This document shows, piece after piece, positions 42,208 to 50,891 of a DNA stretch of 64,000 nt. A program made the translations under genes and the position numbers. How positions within the stretch are numbered: the stretch's first letter is position 1; the number at the start of each line of letters is the position of its first letter. This DNA is from Brevibacillus antibioticus (GTDB lineage Bacteria > Bacillota > Bacilli > Brevibacillales > Brevibacillaceae): the NCBI RefSeq assembly GCF_005217615.1, contig NZ_SZNK01000001.1, forward strand, positions 4,582,501 to 4,646,500, in the 5' to 3' direction. Below the pieces are notes generated by a model. It worked only from the letters and a program-made list of their open reading frames with translations, was not told the DNA's origin and searched no databases.

Positions 42208-42235
42208 GAAAAACCCCCTGCCGCAGGCAAGGGGA
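42208..42235 (-). terminator. Terminator after rplL
   Basis: On the minus strand CCCCTTGCC and GGCAGGGGG pair over 9 bp with a TGC loop, then TTTTTC. It lies 19 bp after the rplL stop codon and ends the rplJ-rplL transcript, at least partly. Confidence 0.85.
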
Positions 42236-42254
42236 TTTCCTAAAGGAAGCTAAC

Positions 42255-42617
42255 TTACTTTACTTCTACTTGTGCGCCAGCTTCTTCGAGTTTTGCTTTG
42301 AGAGCTTCTGCTTCGTCTTTGGAAACGCCCTCTTTGAGTGTTTTTGGAGCGTTGTCTACCAGGTCTTTTGCTTCTTTCAGACCCAAGCCAGTCAGCTCGC
42401 GAACAACTTTGATTACGTTGATTTTGGAAGCGCCGCCGCTTACCAGGTTAACAGTGAACTCAGTTTGCTCAGCAGCAGCTTCTGCTCCGCCACCAGCAAC
42501 TACAGCTACAGGAGCAGCAGCAGTTACGCCGAATTCTTCTTCAATTGCTTTTACCAGATCGTTCAGTTCGAGAACGGACATGCCTTTAATGGCTTCCAAG
42601 ATTTGGTCTTTAGACAT
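42255..42617 (-). CDS. rplL: 50S ribosomal protein L7/L12
   Basis: A 120-residue acidic stalk protein that recruits translation factors. N-terminal dimerisation helix [20 protein letters not shown], Ala/Gly hinge (about 38-50) and C-terminal factor-binding domain. ATG 42617 follows GGAGGATTTACAA. Confidence 0.97.
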   Translation of the reverse strand: MSKDQILEAIKGMSVLELNDLVKAIEEEFGVTAAAPVAVVAGGGAEAAAEQTEFTVNLVSGGASKINVIKVVRELTGLGLKEAKDLVDNAPKTLKEGVSKDEAEALKAKLEEAGAQVEVK

Positions 42618-42672
42618 TTGTAAATCCTCCATTCAAGGAATAGTATTTGTAAAACATTAACCGATCAGGCGA

Positions 42673-43188
42673 TTAAGCGCCTTGACCTTCTTTTTGTTCT
42701 GCCACTGCTTTGACTGCCAGTGCAACGTTGCGCATTGGAGCTTGCAGGACGGAAAGAAGCATGGACAAGAGACCTTCGCGGTTCGGCAGGGAAGCCAGAG
42801 CTTTAATTTGCTCAGCATCAACTACTTTACCCTCGATAACGCCACCCTTGATTTCCAGCTTGTCGTTTTTCTTAGCGAATTCAGCGATAACTTTCGCTGG
42901 AGCGATGATATCGTCTTTGGAGAACGCCAGAGCGTTTGGTCCAGTCAGATATTGATCCAGTTCAGTCAGGCTTTCCTTCTCAGTAGCCAAACGAGTCAGG
43001 GAGTTTTTCAACACCTGGAACTCAACACCAGCTTCACGCAATTGCTTACGGAGCTCAGTTACTTGTGCTACTGTCAGACCGCGGTAGTCAGCTACCACTG
43101 TGGTTTGGCTTTCGCGAAGCTTAGTTGCGATTTCGTTGATCGCTTGTACCTTTTCTTCACGAATAACGGTTGGACGAATTTCTGCCAT
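42673..43188 (-). CDS. rplJ: 50S ribosomal protein L10
   Basis: 171 residues starting [20 protein letters not shown]. The N-terminal part binds the L11 stalk region of 23S rRNA; C-terminal helix carries L7/L12 dimers. It probably binds its own leader RNA (43228-43380) to control the operon. Confidence 0.97.
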   Translation of the reverse strand: MAEIRPTVIREEKVQAINEIATKLRESQTTVVADYRGLTVAQVTELRKQLREAGVEFQVLKNSLTRLATEKESLTELDQYLTGPNALAFSKDDIIAPAKVIAEFAKKNDKLEIKGGVIEGKVVDAEQIKALASLPNREGLLSMLLSVLQAPMRNVALAVKAVAEQKEGQGA

Positions 43189-43227
43189 TGATTACACCTC
43201 CCGTGCTCTAATCCTAGAAAATGAAGA

Positions 43228-43380
43228 ATGCCCTCGCAGACTCACGAGGGCATAATGCTATATCGTCAAAGGAAAACAGCGTTTCCTCATTCGTACATTA
43301 CACGCCTCGGAGGGATATTAAGCGTTACTCTCACAAGCACCGCGCCTTCTGTCTACGGCATATTCTTTTCATCAACAGGG
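43228..43380 (-). ncRNA. Ribosomal protein L10 leader with attenuator
   Basis: The minus-strand text CCGTAGACAGAAGGCGCGG (about 43340-43358) and CCTCCGAGGCG match what I recall of the L10 leader family upstream of rplJ in Bacillales. It ends in a terminator-like stem, ATGCCCTCG / CGAGGGCAT (43228-43236 with 43245-43253), followed by a T-rich stretch (TCTTCATTTTC), 40 nt before rplJ. L10-L12 binding is expected to favour termination. Confidence 0.85.
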
Positions 43381-43383
43381 ACT

Positions 43384-43412
43384 ATCTTAACAACTCCCAT
43401 AAAGGAAGTCAA
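43384..43412 (-). promoter_or_regulatory. Promoter of the rplJ-rplL operon
   Basis: On the minus strand TTGACT, a 17-bp spacer and TAAGAT, only a few bases beyond the rplA stop codon and just before the L10 leader. Confidence 0.7.
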
Positions 43413-43418
43413 GTGTCA

Positions 43419-44102
43419 TTATTTTACAGCTACGCGTACGCCAGGGCCCATAGTGGAGCTCAGGGTTACGTTTTTCATGTAAACACCTTTAGCAGCAGCT
43501 GGTTTCGCACGGTTCAGTGCTTCAGTCAGAGCAGCCAGGTTTTCTACCAGTTTGTCAGCATCGAAGGATGCTTTTCCGATAGGAGCGTGGATGTTACCCG
43601 CTTTGTCTACACGATACTCAATTTTACCTGCTTTGATTTCGTTAACCGCTTTTGTTACATCGAAAGTAACTGTACCGGTCTTAGGGTTTGGCATCAGGCC
43701 TTTTGGACCGAGTACACGACCCAATTTACCTACTTCACCCATCATATCAGGAGTAGCTACTACAACGTCAAAGTCGAACCAGCCACCTTGAATTTTTGCG
43801 ATCATGTCTGCATCGCCTACGAAGTCTGCGCCAGCTGCTTCTGCATCTTTCGCTTTTTCGCCTTTTGCGAATACGAGAACACGTTGTACTTTACCAGTAC
43901 CATGTGGCAATACAACTGCGCCACGAATTTGTTGGTCAGCACGCTTAGGGTCTACGCCCAAACGGAAAGCTGCTTCAACAGTTTCATCGAATTTAGCTGT
44001 AGCTGCTTTTTTAACCAGCTCAACGCCTTCAGCTATTTCGTATACTTTGTTTTTATCAACGAGCTTTACAGCCTCTTGATATTTCTTACCTTTTTTCGCC
44101 AT
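43419..44102 (-). CDS. rplA: 50S ribosomal protein L1
   Basis: 227 residues starting [20 protein letters not shown], two-domain L1 with hinge segment around [20 protein letters not shown]. It forms the mobile L1 stalk at the E site and may repress its own operon. ATG 44102 follows GAAGGGAGATTTAATC; longer readings are unsupported. Confidence 0.97.
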   Translation of the reverse strand: MAKKGKKYQEAVKLVDKNKVYEIAEGVELVKKAATAKFDETVEAAFRLGVDPKRADQQIRGAVVLPHGTGKVQRVLVFAKGEKAKDAEAAGADFVGDADMIAKIQGGWFDFDVVVATPDMMGEVGKLGRVLGPKGLMPNPKTGTVTFDVTKAVNEIKAGKIEYRVDKAGNIHAPIGKASFDADKLVENLAALTEALNRAKPAAAKGVYMKNVTLSSTMGPGVRVAVK

Positions 44103-44153
44103 GATTAAATCTCCCTTCAATGTGGTCGTAGCGGTTGATCCTCCCACAGACAG

Positions 44154-44176
44154 GGGGGCACAACGTCTGTGCCCCC
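44154..44176 (-). other. GC-rich hairpin between rplK and rplA
   Basis: A perfect 9-bp stem, GGGGGCACA (44154-44162) with TGTGCCCCC (44168-44176), loop of 5. There is no T run after it on the minus strand. Probably an RNA-processing or stability hairpin. Confidence 0.65.
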
Positions 44177-44191
44177 TTGCACTCAAGACAA

Positions 44192-44617
44192 TTAGTCTTC
44201 GATTACGATACCCATAGAACGAGCTGTACCTTCTACCATGCGCATAGCCGCTTCTACGGATGCAGCATTCAGGTCAGGACGCTTCAGTTCTGCGATTTCA
44301 CGAACTTTATCACGTTTCAGCGTAGCAACCTTTGTTTTGTTTGGTACGCCAGAACCGGACTCGATACCAGCAGCTTTCTTCAACAGAACTGCAGCTGGAG
44401 GAGTTTTTGTGATAAAAGTGAAAGAACGGTCTTCAAACACGGTGATCTCCACCGGAATGATCATACCTACTTCGCTTTCAGTGCGAGCATTGAATTCTTT
44501 ACAGAATCCCATGATGTTTACACCAGCTTGACCGAGAGCCGGACCTACTGGAGGTGCAGGATTCGCTTTACCTGCTGGGATTTGTAATTTAATTACGCGG
44601 ATAACCTTCTTAGCCAC
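44192..44617 (-). CDS. rplK: 50S ribosomal protein L11
   Basis: 141 residues. N-terminal thiopeptide-binding domain with the conserved prolines ([17 protein letters not shown]) and C-terminal rRNA-binding domain. It starts at GTG 44617 behind AAGGAGGTG. The 183-bp gap before it holds two small stems, GAAAGTC/GACTTTC and GGGGG/CCCCC, possibly an L1-binding leader. Confidence 0.97.
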   Translation of the reverse strand: MAKKVIRVIKLQIPAGKANPAPPVGPALGQAGVNIMGFCKEFNARTESEVGMIIPVEITVFEDRSFTFITKTPPAAVLLKKAAGIESGSGVPNKTKVATLKRDKVREIAELKRPDLNAASVEAAMRMVEGTARSMGIVIED

Positions 44618-44800
44618 GTAACACACCTCCTTACTTCACATGTGGTTATTACGGGGGAATGCCCCCTCCCACCGTTTTTTGAAAGTCTAGCAAAAGACTT
44701 TCGATCTATAGTGAGAGTGCAAGAAACCCCAATTAGTGTTGTGGGATTGTTAAAACAAAATGAAATGTACCACATAGCGCGATACTTTTCAAGTTGAATC

Positions 44801-45337
44801 CTAATCCAATTGTTGAACTTGTGTAAAGTCTAGCTCTACCGGTGTTTCGCGACCGAAGATGTCCACCAACACGCGAACCTTCTGCCTGTCCGGGTAAATC
44901 TCGATAATCTCCCCGGTGCGATTAGTAAACGGACCATCTGTGACGCGCACCATATCGCGGAGAGCAAAATCGACTCTGATCTTGGGAATTTCGATTCCCA
45001 TTTGCTTAAGAATCGTATCGGCCTCTTCAGGACGCAGCGCTGTCGGTTTAGAGCCAGCACCCGTGGATCCGACAAAGCCGGTAACCCCAGGGGTGTTGCG
45101 CACGACATACCAAGAGTCGTCCGTCATCACCATTTCAACAAGGACGTATCCAGGAAACACTTTTTTCGTGACGGTGCGCTTTTTACCATCCTTGGTTTCC
45201 ACCTCTTCTTCAGTGGGAACAAGAACGCGAAAGATCTTGTCTTCCATGCCCATCGACTCGAGTCGCTTCTCCAGATTGGTTTTCACCTTGTTTTCGTAAC
45301 CTGAGTACGTATGAAGTACATACCATGCTTTTTCCAT
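44801..45337 (-). CDS. nusG: Transcription termination/antitermination factor NusG
   Basis: 178 residues: NGN domain starting MEKAWYVLHTYSGYENKVKT and C-terminal KOW domain (about 125-178). It couples RNA polymerase to Rho or the ribosome and stimulates pausing in Bacillus. ATG 45337 is set by homology. The only good ribosome site (GGAGG, 45364-45368) is 26 nt away, with a 5-bp hairpin between. Confidence 0.95.
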   Translation of the reverse strand: MEKAWYVLHTYSGYENKVKTNLEKRLESMGMEDKIFRVLVPTEEEVETKDGKKRTVTKKVFPGYVLVEMVMTDDSWYVVRNTPGVTGFVGSTGAGSKPTALRPEEADTILKQMGIEIPKIRVDFALRDMVRVTDGPFTNRTGEIIEIYPDRQKVRVLVDIFGRETPVELDFTQVQQLD

Positions 45338-45382
45338 ATCCAACAGGACGATAACCGTCCGTCCCTCCTAAGACTTGCATAA

Positions 45383-45631
45383 TTACGTTCCTAGAATCAA
45401 ATCGATCAAGCGCGAGATACCCAAATCAACGACGAAGAAGAATATTGCCAGGAGCACAACTGTAACAAGAACAACGAGCGTATAGGACGTCAATTCTTTA
45501 CGGTTGGGCCAACGGACTTTCTTTAGCTCGGACATTACGTCACTAAAAAAACCACCGGTACGGCGAAAACTGGTTCCGATTCGTGATAAAAAACCCACTT
45601 TGCCACCCCCTGACTTCGTCGCATCAACCAT
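45383..45631 (-). CDS. secE: Protein translocase subunit SecE
   Basis: An 82-residue single-span protein: amphipathic helix with the conserved SELKKVRWPNRKEL, then one membrane span (about 50-75). It clamps SecY. Its ATG overlaps the rpmG stop by one base (TAATG). Confidence 0.95.
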   Translation of the reverse strand: MVDATKSGGGKVGFLSRIGTSFRRTGGFFSDVMSELKKVRWPNRKELTSYTLVVLVTVVLLAIFFFVVDLGISRLIDLILGT

Positions 45632-45780
45632 TACTTCGTCTCGCGATGAAGGGTTTGCTTCTTGTCACGGGAGCAATACTTTTTCAGTTCAACACGTTCA
45701 GTAGTGGTGCGCTTGTTCTTTGTGGAGATATAGTTACGCTCGCCACACTCGGTGCACGCCAACGTGATGTTTACTCGCAT
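45631..45780 (-). CDS. rpmG: 50S ribosomal protein L33
   Basis: 49 residues, [20 protein letters not shown] and so on to LHRETK. The first zinc pair C-X2-C (CTEC) is kept, but the second is reduced to a lone Cys (YCSRDKK), so this is a degenerate or zinc-independent L33 paralogue, as often found beside secE (rpmGB in B. subtilis). Ribosome site GGAGGTGGCAATAA. Confidence 0.93.
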   Translation of the reverse strand: MRVNITLACTECGERNYISTKNKRTTTERVELKKYCSRDKKQTLHRETK

Positions 45781-45931
45781 TTATTGCCACCTCCATCTCA
45801 TTTCAAACCTGCTATTAGTAAAAAGTACCCCGATGATAAATAGTACGGGAAAACCGCTACTTTTTCCAGACCATTTCATTCACCTAAGTAACCATAGAAC
45901 AGAGAGATAAGAGTCTATGGCTACCTAAATA

Positions 45932-45960
45932 AATTTATCACACCGAAATACCCATGTCAA
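45932..45960 (-). promoter_or_regulatory. Promoter of rpmG-secE-nusG
   Basis: On the minus strand a consensus TTGACA, 17 bp, and TAAATT (TGA directly before it). The leader of about 145 nt down to rpmG contains AAAAAGTA ... TACTTTTT enclosing CCCG/CGGG, and a TAGCCATAGA / TCTATGGTTA stem, which together resemble an attenuator. Confidence 0.7.
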
Positions 45961-45999
45961 ACAAAATGACTTGACAAGAAGAAGTCCTTTTGCTTCCAA

Positions 46000-46035
46000 A
46001 ATAAAAAGAGAGATTCTCTACAGATGAATCTCTCT
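46000..46035 (-). terminator. Terminator of sigH overlapping its stop codon
   Basis: Perfect 10-bp stem AGAGAGATTC / GAATCTCTCT (46026-46035 with 46007-46016), followed by TTTTTATTTT on the minus strand. The sigH stop codon lies in the loop, so a terminating ribosome would cover the hairpin. Confidence 0.88.
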
Positions 46036-46668
46036 TCCTTCCAAATAGCGCTCTAGCTTGCGCTTTACTCGCTGTAATGCATTATCAATAGACTTGACGT
46101 GGCGCTTCAACTCGACAGCAATTTGCTGATAGGATCGTCCATCCAAATAGAGCATGAGAACCTGACGCTCCAAGTCGCTCAAGATCTCACTCATTTTGCC
46201 CTCGATATCATCGAACTCTTCTCGATTGATAAACAATTCCTCTGGATCGGTCACTTTCGTTCCCGAGATCACATCGAGAAGCGTGCGGTCAGAATCTTCA
46301 TCATAGATAGGCTTGTCCAATGAGACGTAAGAATTGAGCGGGATGTGCTTTTGGCGTGTCGCTGTCTTGATCGCGGTAATGATCTGACGGGTAATACACA
46401 ATTCGGCAAATGCTTTGAACGACGTGAGCTTGTCTCCTCGGAAGTCGCGAATAGACTTGTACAGTCCGATCATCCCTTCCTGCACGATGTCTTCGCGGTC
46501 AGCCCCAATAAGAAAATAGGATCTCGCTTTGGCACGGACGAAGTTCTTGTATTTGTTGATCAAATACTCCAAAGCTTCGGCGTCATTATCGCGAACCAGG
46601 TCGACTACTTCTTCGTCGGTCATTAGTTCATATTGGGCATGTTTTAACTCCTTGAGGTCAACACTCAC
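46018..46668 (-). CDS. sigH: RNA polymerase sigma-H factor
   Basis: A 216-residue sigma-70-family factor that in Bacillus drives early sporulation and competence genes. Region 2 reads VRAKARSYFLIGADREDIVQ and continues GMIGLYKSIRDF; region 4 HTH is YLDGRSYQQIAVELKRHVKS. GTG 46668 follows GGAGGGATCATTT. It has its own promoter inside the end of rae1. Confidence 0.96.
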   Translation of the reverse strand: MSVDLKELKHAQYELMTDEEVVDLVRDNDAEALEYLINKYKNFVRAKARSYFLIGADREDIVQEGMIGLYKSIRDFRGDKLTSFKAFAELCITRQIITAIKTATRQKHIPLNSYVSLDKPIYDEDSDRTLLDVISGTKVTDPEELFINREEFDDIEGKMSEILSDLERQVLMLYLDGRSYQQIAVELKRHVKSIDNALQRVKRKLERYLEGREIHL

Positions 46669-46710
46669 AAATGATCCCTCCGCCAACCGGTTTCTCCAAT
46701 AGATAGCGCT

Positions 46711-46740
46711 ATTATACATGATGCCGTAAAAAAGCGTCAA
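46711..46740 (-). promoter_or_regulatory. Promoter of sigH
   Basis: On the minus strand TTGACG, an 18-bp spacer and a perfect TATAAT, about 40 bp upstream of the sigH GTG. Confidence 0.78.
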
Positions 46741-46751
46741 CCGAATCCAAG

Positions 46752-47276
46752 TTATTCCCTTCTCCATTTTTCGAATATTTTCGCTATTTCATCATTCAGC
46801 GCAATCCGCCTGGAAAAGCCGTCTTCTTGCGTTTTTTCGACTTGTTTCTTGATTTCTTTACCCGCATTTTCCATATCGAGCAACAACTCCCGGGCAGATT
46901 TGCGCAAAGCTCCCTGCCCAAATATGACACGTTGCGACGTATAGTCAGAAGTTGCCACATAAATTTGTCGATTTTTATTGCGAAATTCGAAGACTAACTG
47001 CTCAATTTTCTCGTCTGCCGTCTCCTTTTTCTTCGTGAAATAAACTTCAACCTGGAAATCTTCCATTTGACGGCCAATGCCAGGAACGTTGTACGCATCG
47101 AAAACGATGATAACCTTCGTCCCTGTGTAGCTTTGGTATTCTGCCATTTTTGCGATCAACTGATCACGCGCCTCGTCCATCCGCTCTTGATCCTTCAGCA
47201 GGCGCAGATCGGGCCAGGCGCCGATGATATTGTATCCATCTACGATCAACAGCTGCTTGGCTTTTCGTTTCGACAT
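46752..47276 (-). CDS. rae1: Ribosome-associated endoribonuclease Rae1 (YacP, NYN domain)
   Basis: A 174-residue PIN/NYN-fold nuclease. Acidic motifs IVDGYNIIGAW and IIVFDAYN supply the metal-binding Asp residues; a C-terminal coiled, basic helix follows. B. subtilis Rae1 cuts mRNA in the ribosomal A site. It follows rlmB after one base in the cysE-to-rae1 run. Confidence 0.9.
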   Translation of the reverse strand: MSKRKAKQLLIVDGYNIIGAWPDLRLLKDQERMDEARDQLIAKMAEYQSYTGTKVIIVFDAYNVPGIGRQMEDFQVEVYFTKKKETADEKIEQLVFEFRNKNRQIYVATSDYTSQRVIFGQGALRKSARELLLDMENAGKEIKKQVEKTQEDGFSRRIALNDEIAKIFEKWRRE

Positions 47277-47277
47277 G

Positions 47278-48033
47278 TCATTTCACCCGCGTCGGAATTG
47301 GACTCCTGGAGCGATAGACTTCATACATCAACAAGGCAGCTGCTACAGAAGCGTTGAGTGAGGTAACATTGCCCGCCATCGGGAGGCTGTACAGAAAATC
47401 ACAGTTTTCCCGCACGAGGCGACTCATGCCTTTTCCTTCGCTGCCAATGACAATCGCGAGTGGCATCGTATAGTCACCCTGGCGGAAATCTTGTTTGGCA
47501 CTTGCGTCTGTTCCCGCGATCCAAACACCGCGTTCTTTGAGCTCTTCCATGGTACGAACCAAATTCGTCACTCGCGCTACCGGCACGTAGTTGATCGCCC
47601 CTGCCGAGGCTTTTGCCACTGTTGCCGTCAGACTGACAGAACGTCGTTTTGGAATGATGACACCATGAGCACCGACTGCATCGGCTGTCCGCATGATCGA
47701 TCCGAGGTTATGCGGATCTTCCAGCTCGTCCAACAGCAAAATGAACGGCGCCTCGTTTTTCTCCTCTGCCCGCTTCAAAATATCGTCTACTTCTACGTAA
47801 TCGTAAGCAGCAACAGAAGCCACTACACCCTGATGGTTGTCCGTCGACACGAGCTGATCCAACTTTTTGCGGTTCGCTGTCGTCACAATGACACCCTGTT
47901 CTTTTGCCAAGGCAAAGACAGGTCCCATCAAATTTTTATTCGTTCCCTCTGCAACCCAAATCTTATTGATCGTACGCCCCGATCGCAAAGCCTCGATGAC
48001 GGGGTTTTTCCCCAGAATCCACTCTTCACTCAT
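47278..48033 (-). CDS. rlmB: 23S rRNA 2'-O-methyltransferase RlmB (SPOUT family)
   Basis: 251 residues with an N-terminal L30e-like substrate-binding domain (about 1-75) and a knotted SPOUT domain. Family motifs: NLGSIMRTADAVG, IVIGSEGKGMSRLV and LPMAGNVTSLNASVAAAL. It probably methylates G2251 in the P loop. Start follows GGAAGGAGAATC. Confidence 0.93.
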   Translation of the reverse strand: MSEEWILGKNPVIEALRSGRTINKIWVAEGTNKNLMGPVFALAKEQGVIVTTANRKKLDQLVSTDNHQGVVASVAAYDYVEVDDILKRAEEKNEAPFILLLDELEDPHNLGSIMRTADAVGAHGVIIPKRRSVSLTATVAKASAGAINYVPVARVTNLVRTMEELKERGVWIAGTDASAKQDFRQGDYTMPLAIVIGSEGKGMSRLVRENCDFLYSLPMAGNVTSLNASVAAALLMYEVYRSRSPIPTRVK

Positions 48034-48034
48034 T

Positions 48035-48439
48035 TCATGATTCTCCTTCCACTATGGCAAAAGCCTGCTGCACAATTTCAGCGATCCGCTCTTCTTTTCC
48101 ACTCAAATACAGGTACCCGATCAATGCTTCAAAAGCCGTTGCATGACGGTAGTCGATAATATCGGCGTTTTTGGCACTGGAGCCGGATTTGGCATTCCGC
48201 CCCCGCTTCACTACACTCAATTCTTCCTCCGGCAATGTGGGCATTAACGTCAACAACACATTGGCCTGTGCTTTCGCTGAAACATATCGGTTGGCCGCCT
48301 TGTGGAGCTGGTTTGGTTTAACCAGCCCCTTGGCGATCAAATGATACCTGACACAATGCGAATAGGTAGCATCCCCGAGGAAGGCAAGCACGAGTGGATT
48401 TGTCAGATTAGGATCTCGGGTCAGTTCTTCTTTTTGCAT
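48035..48439 (-). CDS. mrnC: Mini-ribonuclease 3
   Basis: A 134-residue RNase III catalytic domain without a dsRNA-binding domain. Key motifs: LAFLGDATYSHCVRYHLI and the second acidic region ATAFEALIGYLYLSG. It matures 23S rRNA ends in Bacillus. It lies between cysS and rlmB as in B. subtilis. Confidence 0.94.
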   Translation of the reverse strand: MQKEELTRDPNLTNPLVLAFLGDATYSHCVRYHLIAKGLVKPNQLHKAANRYVSAKAQANVLLTLMPTLPEEELSVVKRGRNAKSGSSAKNADIIDYRHATAFEALIGYLYLSGKEERIAEIVQQAFAIVEGES

Positions 48440-48456
48440 CTATTTTCTTCGGCCCC

Positions 48457-49863
48457 TTATTTTCGACGCCAGCGAACACCTTGTGGCGTGTCCTCCAGCA
48501 CGATTCCTTTTGCTGCGAGCAGATCGCGGATTTCGTCAGAACGCGCAAAGTTTCTTGCTTTGCGAGCTTCTGTGCGCTCTTCGATCAACGCATCAACCTC
48601 ACTATCCAACAGCTCCTGCTCTTCTGCAATTTCAAGACCAAGAACCTCCGTCAACTCCACCAACAAATCCATGTACGCACGAACTTCGGTTTCGCCTACA
48701 TTTTGATGACGCAAATAAAGGTTGGCTTCCTTCACCACATCAAAAATAACGGTAATAGCATTCGCTGTATTGATATCATCATCCATCTCAGCAATGAAGC
48801 GCTCGCGAAGCTCTCCAATGATTCGTGCCTGCTCCTGTGCCTGATCATTCGGCTCTTCTGCGCGCACGGTATCCAGACGATGGGACAGATTCGTATACGC
48901 TGTCTTAATTCTCTCCATACCATTGGCCGCTTGTTCGATCAACTCTTCGCTAAAATTGATCGGGTTGCGATAGTGCCCCTGGAGCATAAAGAAGCGAATT
49001 AACTGACCGCCGAACTTCTCCGAAAGCTCGCGTGCAAGCAAGAAATTCCCGAGGGATTTGGACATTTTTTCGTTATCAATATTGAGCATGCCGTTGTGTA
49101 ACCAGTAGCGAGCAAAAACTTTACCCGTAAAGCACTCCGACTGGGCAATTTCGTTCTCGTGGTGCGGGAACACAAGGTCTGTTCCGCCCGCATGGATATC
49201 GATTTCCTCACCCAAAAACTTCAGGGCCATTGCCGAGCACTCAATATGCCATCCTGGTCTTCCTTCGCCCCATGGACTTTCCCAAGTAACTTCTCCAGTC
49301 TTGGCCGCTTTCCAAAGGACAAAGTCCAGGGGATGTTCCTTTTTCTCGTTGATTTCTACACGAGCACCTGCCTGCAAATCATCCAGCGGTTGATGCGAAA
49401 GCTTTCCATATTCCTGAAAACGTCCCGTGCGGAAATAGACGTCACCTTCACTCTCGTAGGCAAAGCCTTTTTCAATCAACCCTTGCACAAATTCAATGAT
49501 CTCCGGAATCGTCTGCATCACTCGTGGTTGAATATCAGGTGGCGGTACGTTCAGTGATTTCAGATCCGCGTTGTACGCATCCGTGTATCGATCCGCCACT
49601 TCTTTGACAGTGACACCTTCCTGATTCGCCACACGAATCAATTTGTCATCTACGTCTGTAATGTTTTGCACGAACGTCACTTCATAGCCACGATATTTCA
49701 AGTAACGGCGAAGTGTATCAAATACAATGGCAGGGCGCGCATTTCCAATGTGAATGTAGTTGTACACGGTCGGGCCGCAAACGTACATCTTTACCTTCCC
49801 TGGCTCCAATGTATGAAACGGCTCCTTACGCCGCGTCATCGTATTAGTCAGTTGAATGCCCAT
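48457..49863 (-). CDS. cysS: Cysteinyl-tRNA synthetase
   Basis: A 468-residue class I enzyme. HIGH motif YIHIGNARP and KMSKS motif [11 protein letters not shown]; zinc ligands include the Cys of VCGPTVYN, the Cys of HIECSAMAL and the His/Glu of [11 protein letters not shown]. The start overlaps cysE by 20 bp. Expression is probably under the T-box at 50562-50865. Confidence 0.97.
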   Translation of the reverse strand: MGIQLTNTMTRRKEPFHTLEPGKVKMYVCGPTVYNYIHIGNARPAIVFDTLRRYLKYRGYEVTFVQNITDVDDKLIRVANQEGVTVKEVADRYTDAYNADLKSLNVPPPDIQPRVMQTIPEIIEFVQGLIEKGFAYESEGDVYFRTGRFQEYGKLSHQPLDDLQAGARVEINEKKEHPLDFVLWKAAKTGEVTWESPWGEGRPGWHIECSAMALKFLGEEIDIHAGGTDLVFPHHENEIAQSECFTGKVFARYWLHNGMLNIDNEKMSKSLGNFLLARELSEKFGGQLIRFFMLQGHYRNPINFSEELIEQAANGMERIKTAYTNLSHRLDTVRAEEPNDQAQEQARIIGELRERFIAEMDDDINTANAITVIFDVVKEANLYLRHQNVGETEVRAYMDLLVELTEVLGLEIAEEQELLDSEVDALIEERTEARKARNFARSDEIRDLLAAKGIVLEDTPQGVRWRRK

Positions 49864-50509
49864 CGTTCTTTTTATCCTCCCTCAAATGCTCCAATTCTTT
49901 GCGTAAATGATCGATTTCCTTTTGCATCATACGAATCGTATCCGCTACCGGGTCTGGCATGTTTACATGGTCCAAATCATTTTTGACGCGCTTGCCATCC
50001 TGGATGACGATGCGCCCCTTGATTCCTACTACGGTCGAGTTAGGCGGTACCTCCTGCAAGACAACGGCACCAGCCCCTATCTTTGAATTATCGCCAATTT
50101 TGAAGGAGCCCAACACCTTTGCTCCCGTAGCAATAATGACATCATTACCGATGGTTGGGTGACGCTTTCCTTTTTCCTTACCTGTTCCCCCGAGTGTAAC
50201 CCCTTGATAAATCGTTACATGGTCTCCGATTTCGCACGTCTCTCCGATCACAACACCCATGCCATGGTCAATGAACAAGCCGCGGCCAATGGTTGCGCCC
50301 GGATGAATCTCAATTCCCGTGAAAAAACGGGATAGTTGAGAGACAATTCGGGCGAGTGTACATAGCTCAGCCTTCCAGAGCCTATGGGCAATCCGGTGCC
50401 CCCATATCGCGTGCAAACCGGAATAGGTCATGACGACTTCCAGCGTACTGCGCGCAGCCGGGTCTCGTTCAAAAACAGCATGAATGTCATCTCTCATCTG
50501 TGCTAACAT
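49844..50509 (-). CDS. cysE: Serine O-acetyltransferase
   Basis: 221 residues: N-terminal helical domain, then a left-handed beta-helix of hexapeptide repeats (from [18 protein letters not shown] on, with [20 protein letters not shown]). It acetylates L-serine, the first step of cysteine synthesis. First gene behind a cysteine T-box, shared with cysS, linking cysteine supply to tRNA charging. Confidence 0.96.
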   Translation of the reverse strand: MLAQMRDDIHAVFERDPAARSTLEVVMTYSGLHAIWGHRIAHRLWKAELCTLARIVSQLSRFFTGIEIHPGATIGRGLFIDHGMGVVIGETCEIGDHVTIYQGVTLGGTGKEKGKRHPTIGNDVIIATGAKVLGSFKIGDNSKIGAGAVVLQEVPPNSTVVGIKGRIVIQDGKRVKNDLDHVNMPDPVADTIRMMQKEIDHLRKELEHLREDKKNDGHSTD

Positions 50510-50561
50510 TTTTGAGTGGCACCTCCTGCCTGATTTACCTGCTCACGTTCAACTGCCTTTG

Positions 50562-50865
50562 TAAAAAATAAAAAAACGTCCCTATCCCCTCATATACGAA
50601 GGGACAGAGACGGGTTTACCGTGGTTCCACTCTGCTTAGATCGCCATCACTGTCAATCCAACTCCAACAGTCATGAACAAATCTCGCTCATATCCCGATA
50701 ACGGCGGGAAGCCGATGGCGCTTACTGCTATCTTTTCAATAAAGATAGGTTCAGCTCATTGCTCACAGGGGCATTTCCATACAGGGCACATCAGATGGCT
50801 CTCACCTATCCATCCTCTCTGTAGATGTGCAGACTGTTGTACTTCTCCTGATCGTCGCATTCCTG
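50562..50865 (-). ncRNA. T-box leader, cysteine-specific
   Basis: Minus-strand features in order: Stem I with left side CAGGAGAAGTACAACAG, a GCACATC/GATGTGC stem and the AGGTGAGAG motif; a specifier-loop right side GGAAATGCC in which UGC (Cys codon, 50771-50773) is the likely specifier; the T-box AGAGTGGAACCACGG (about 50619-50633); and a 15-bp terminator (50598-50612 with 50577-50591) followed by T7. Uncharged cysteinyl-tRNA should stabilise the antiterminator and allow cysE-cysS expression. A -10-like TATAAAT lies at 50866-50872. Confidence 0.92.
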
Positions 50866-50891
50866 ATTTATAAAAGAAGGCCAGCTAATAC

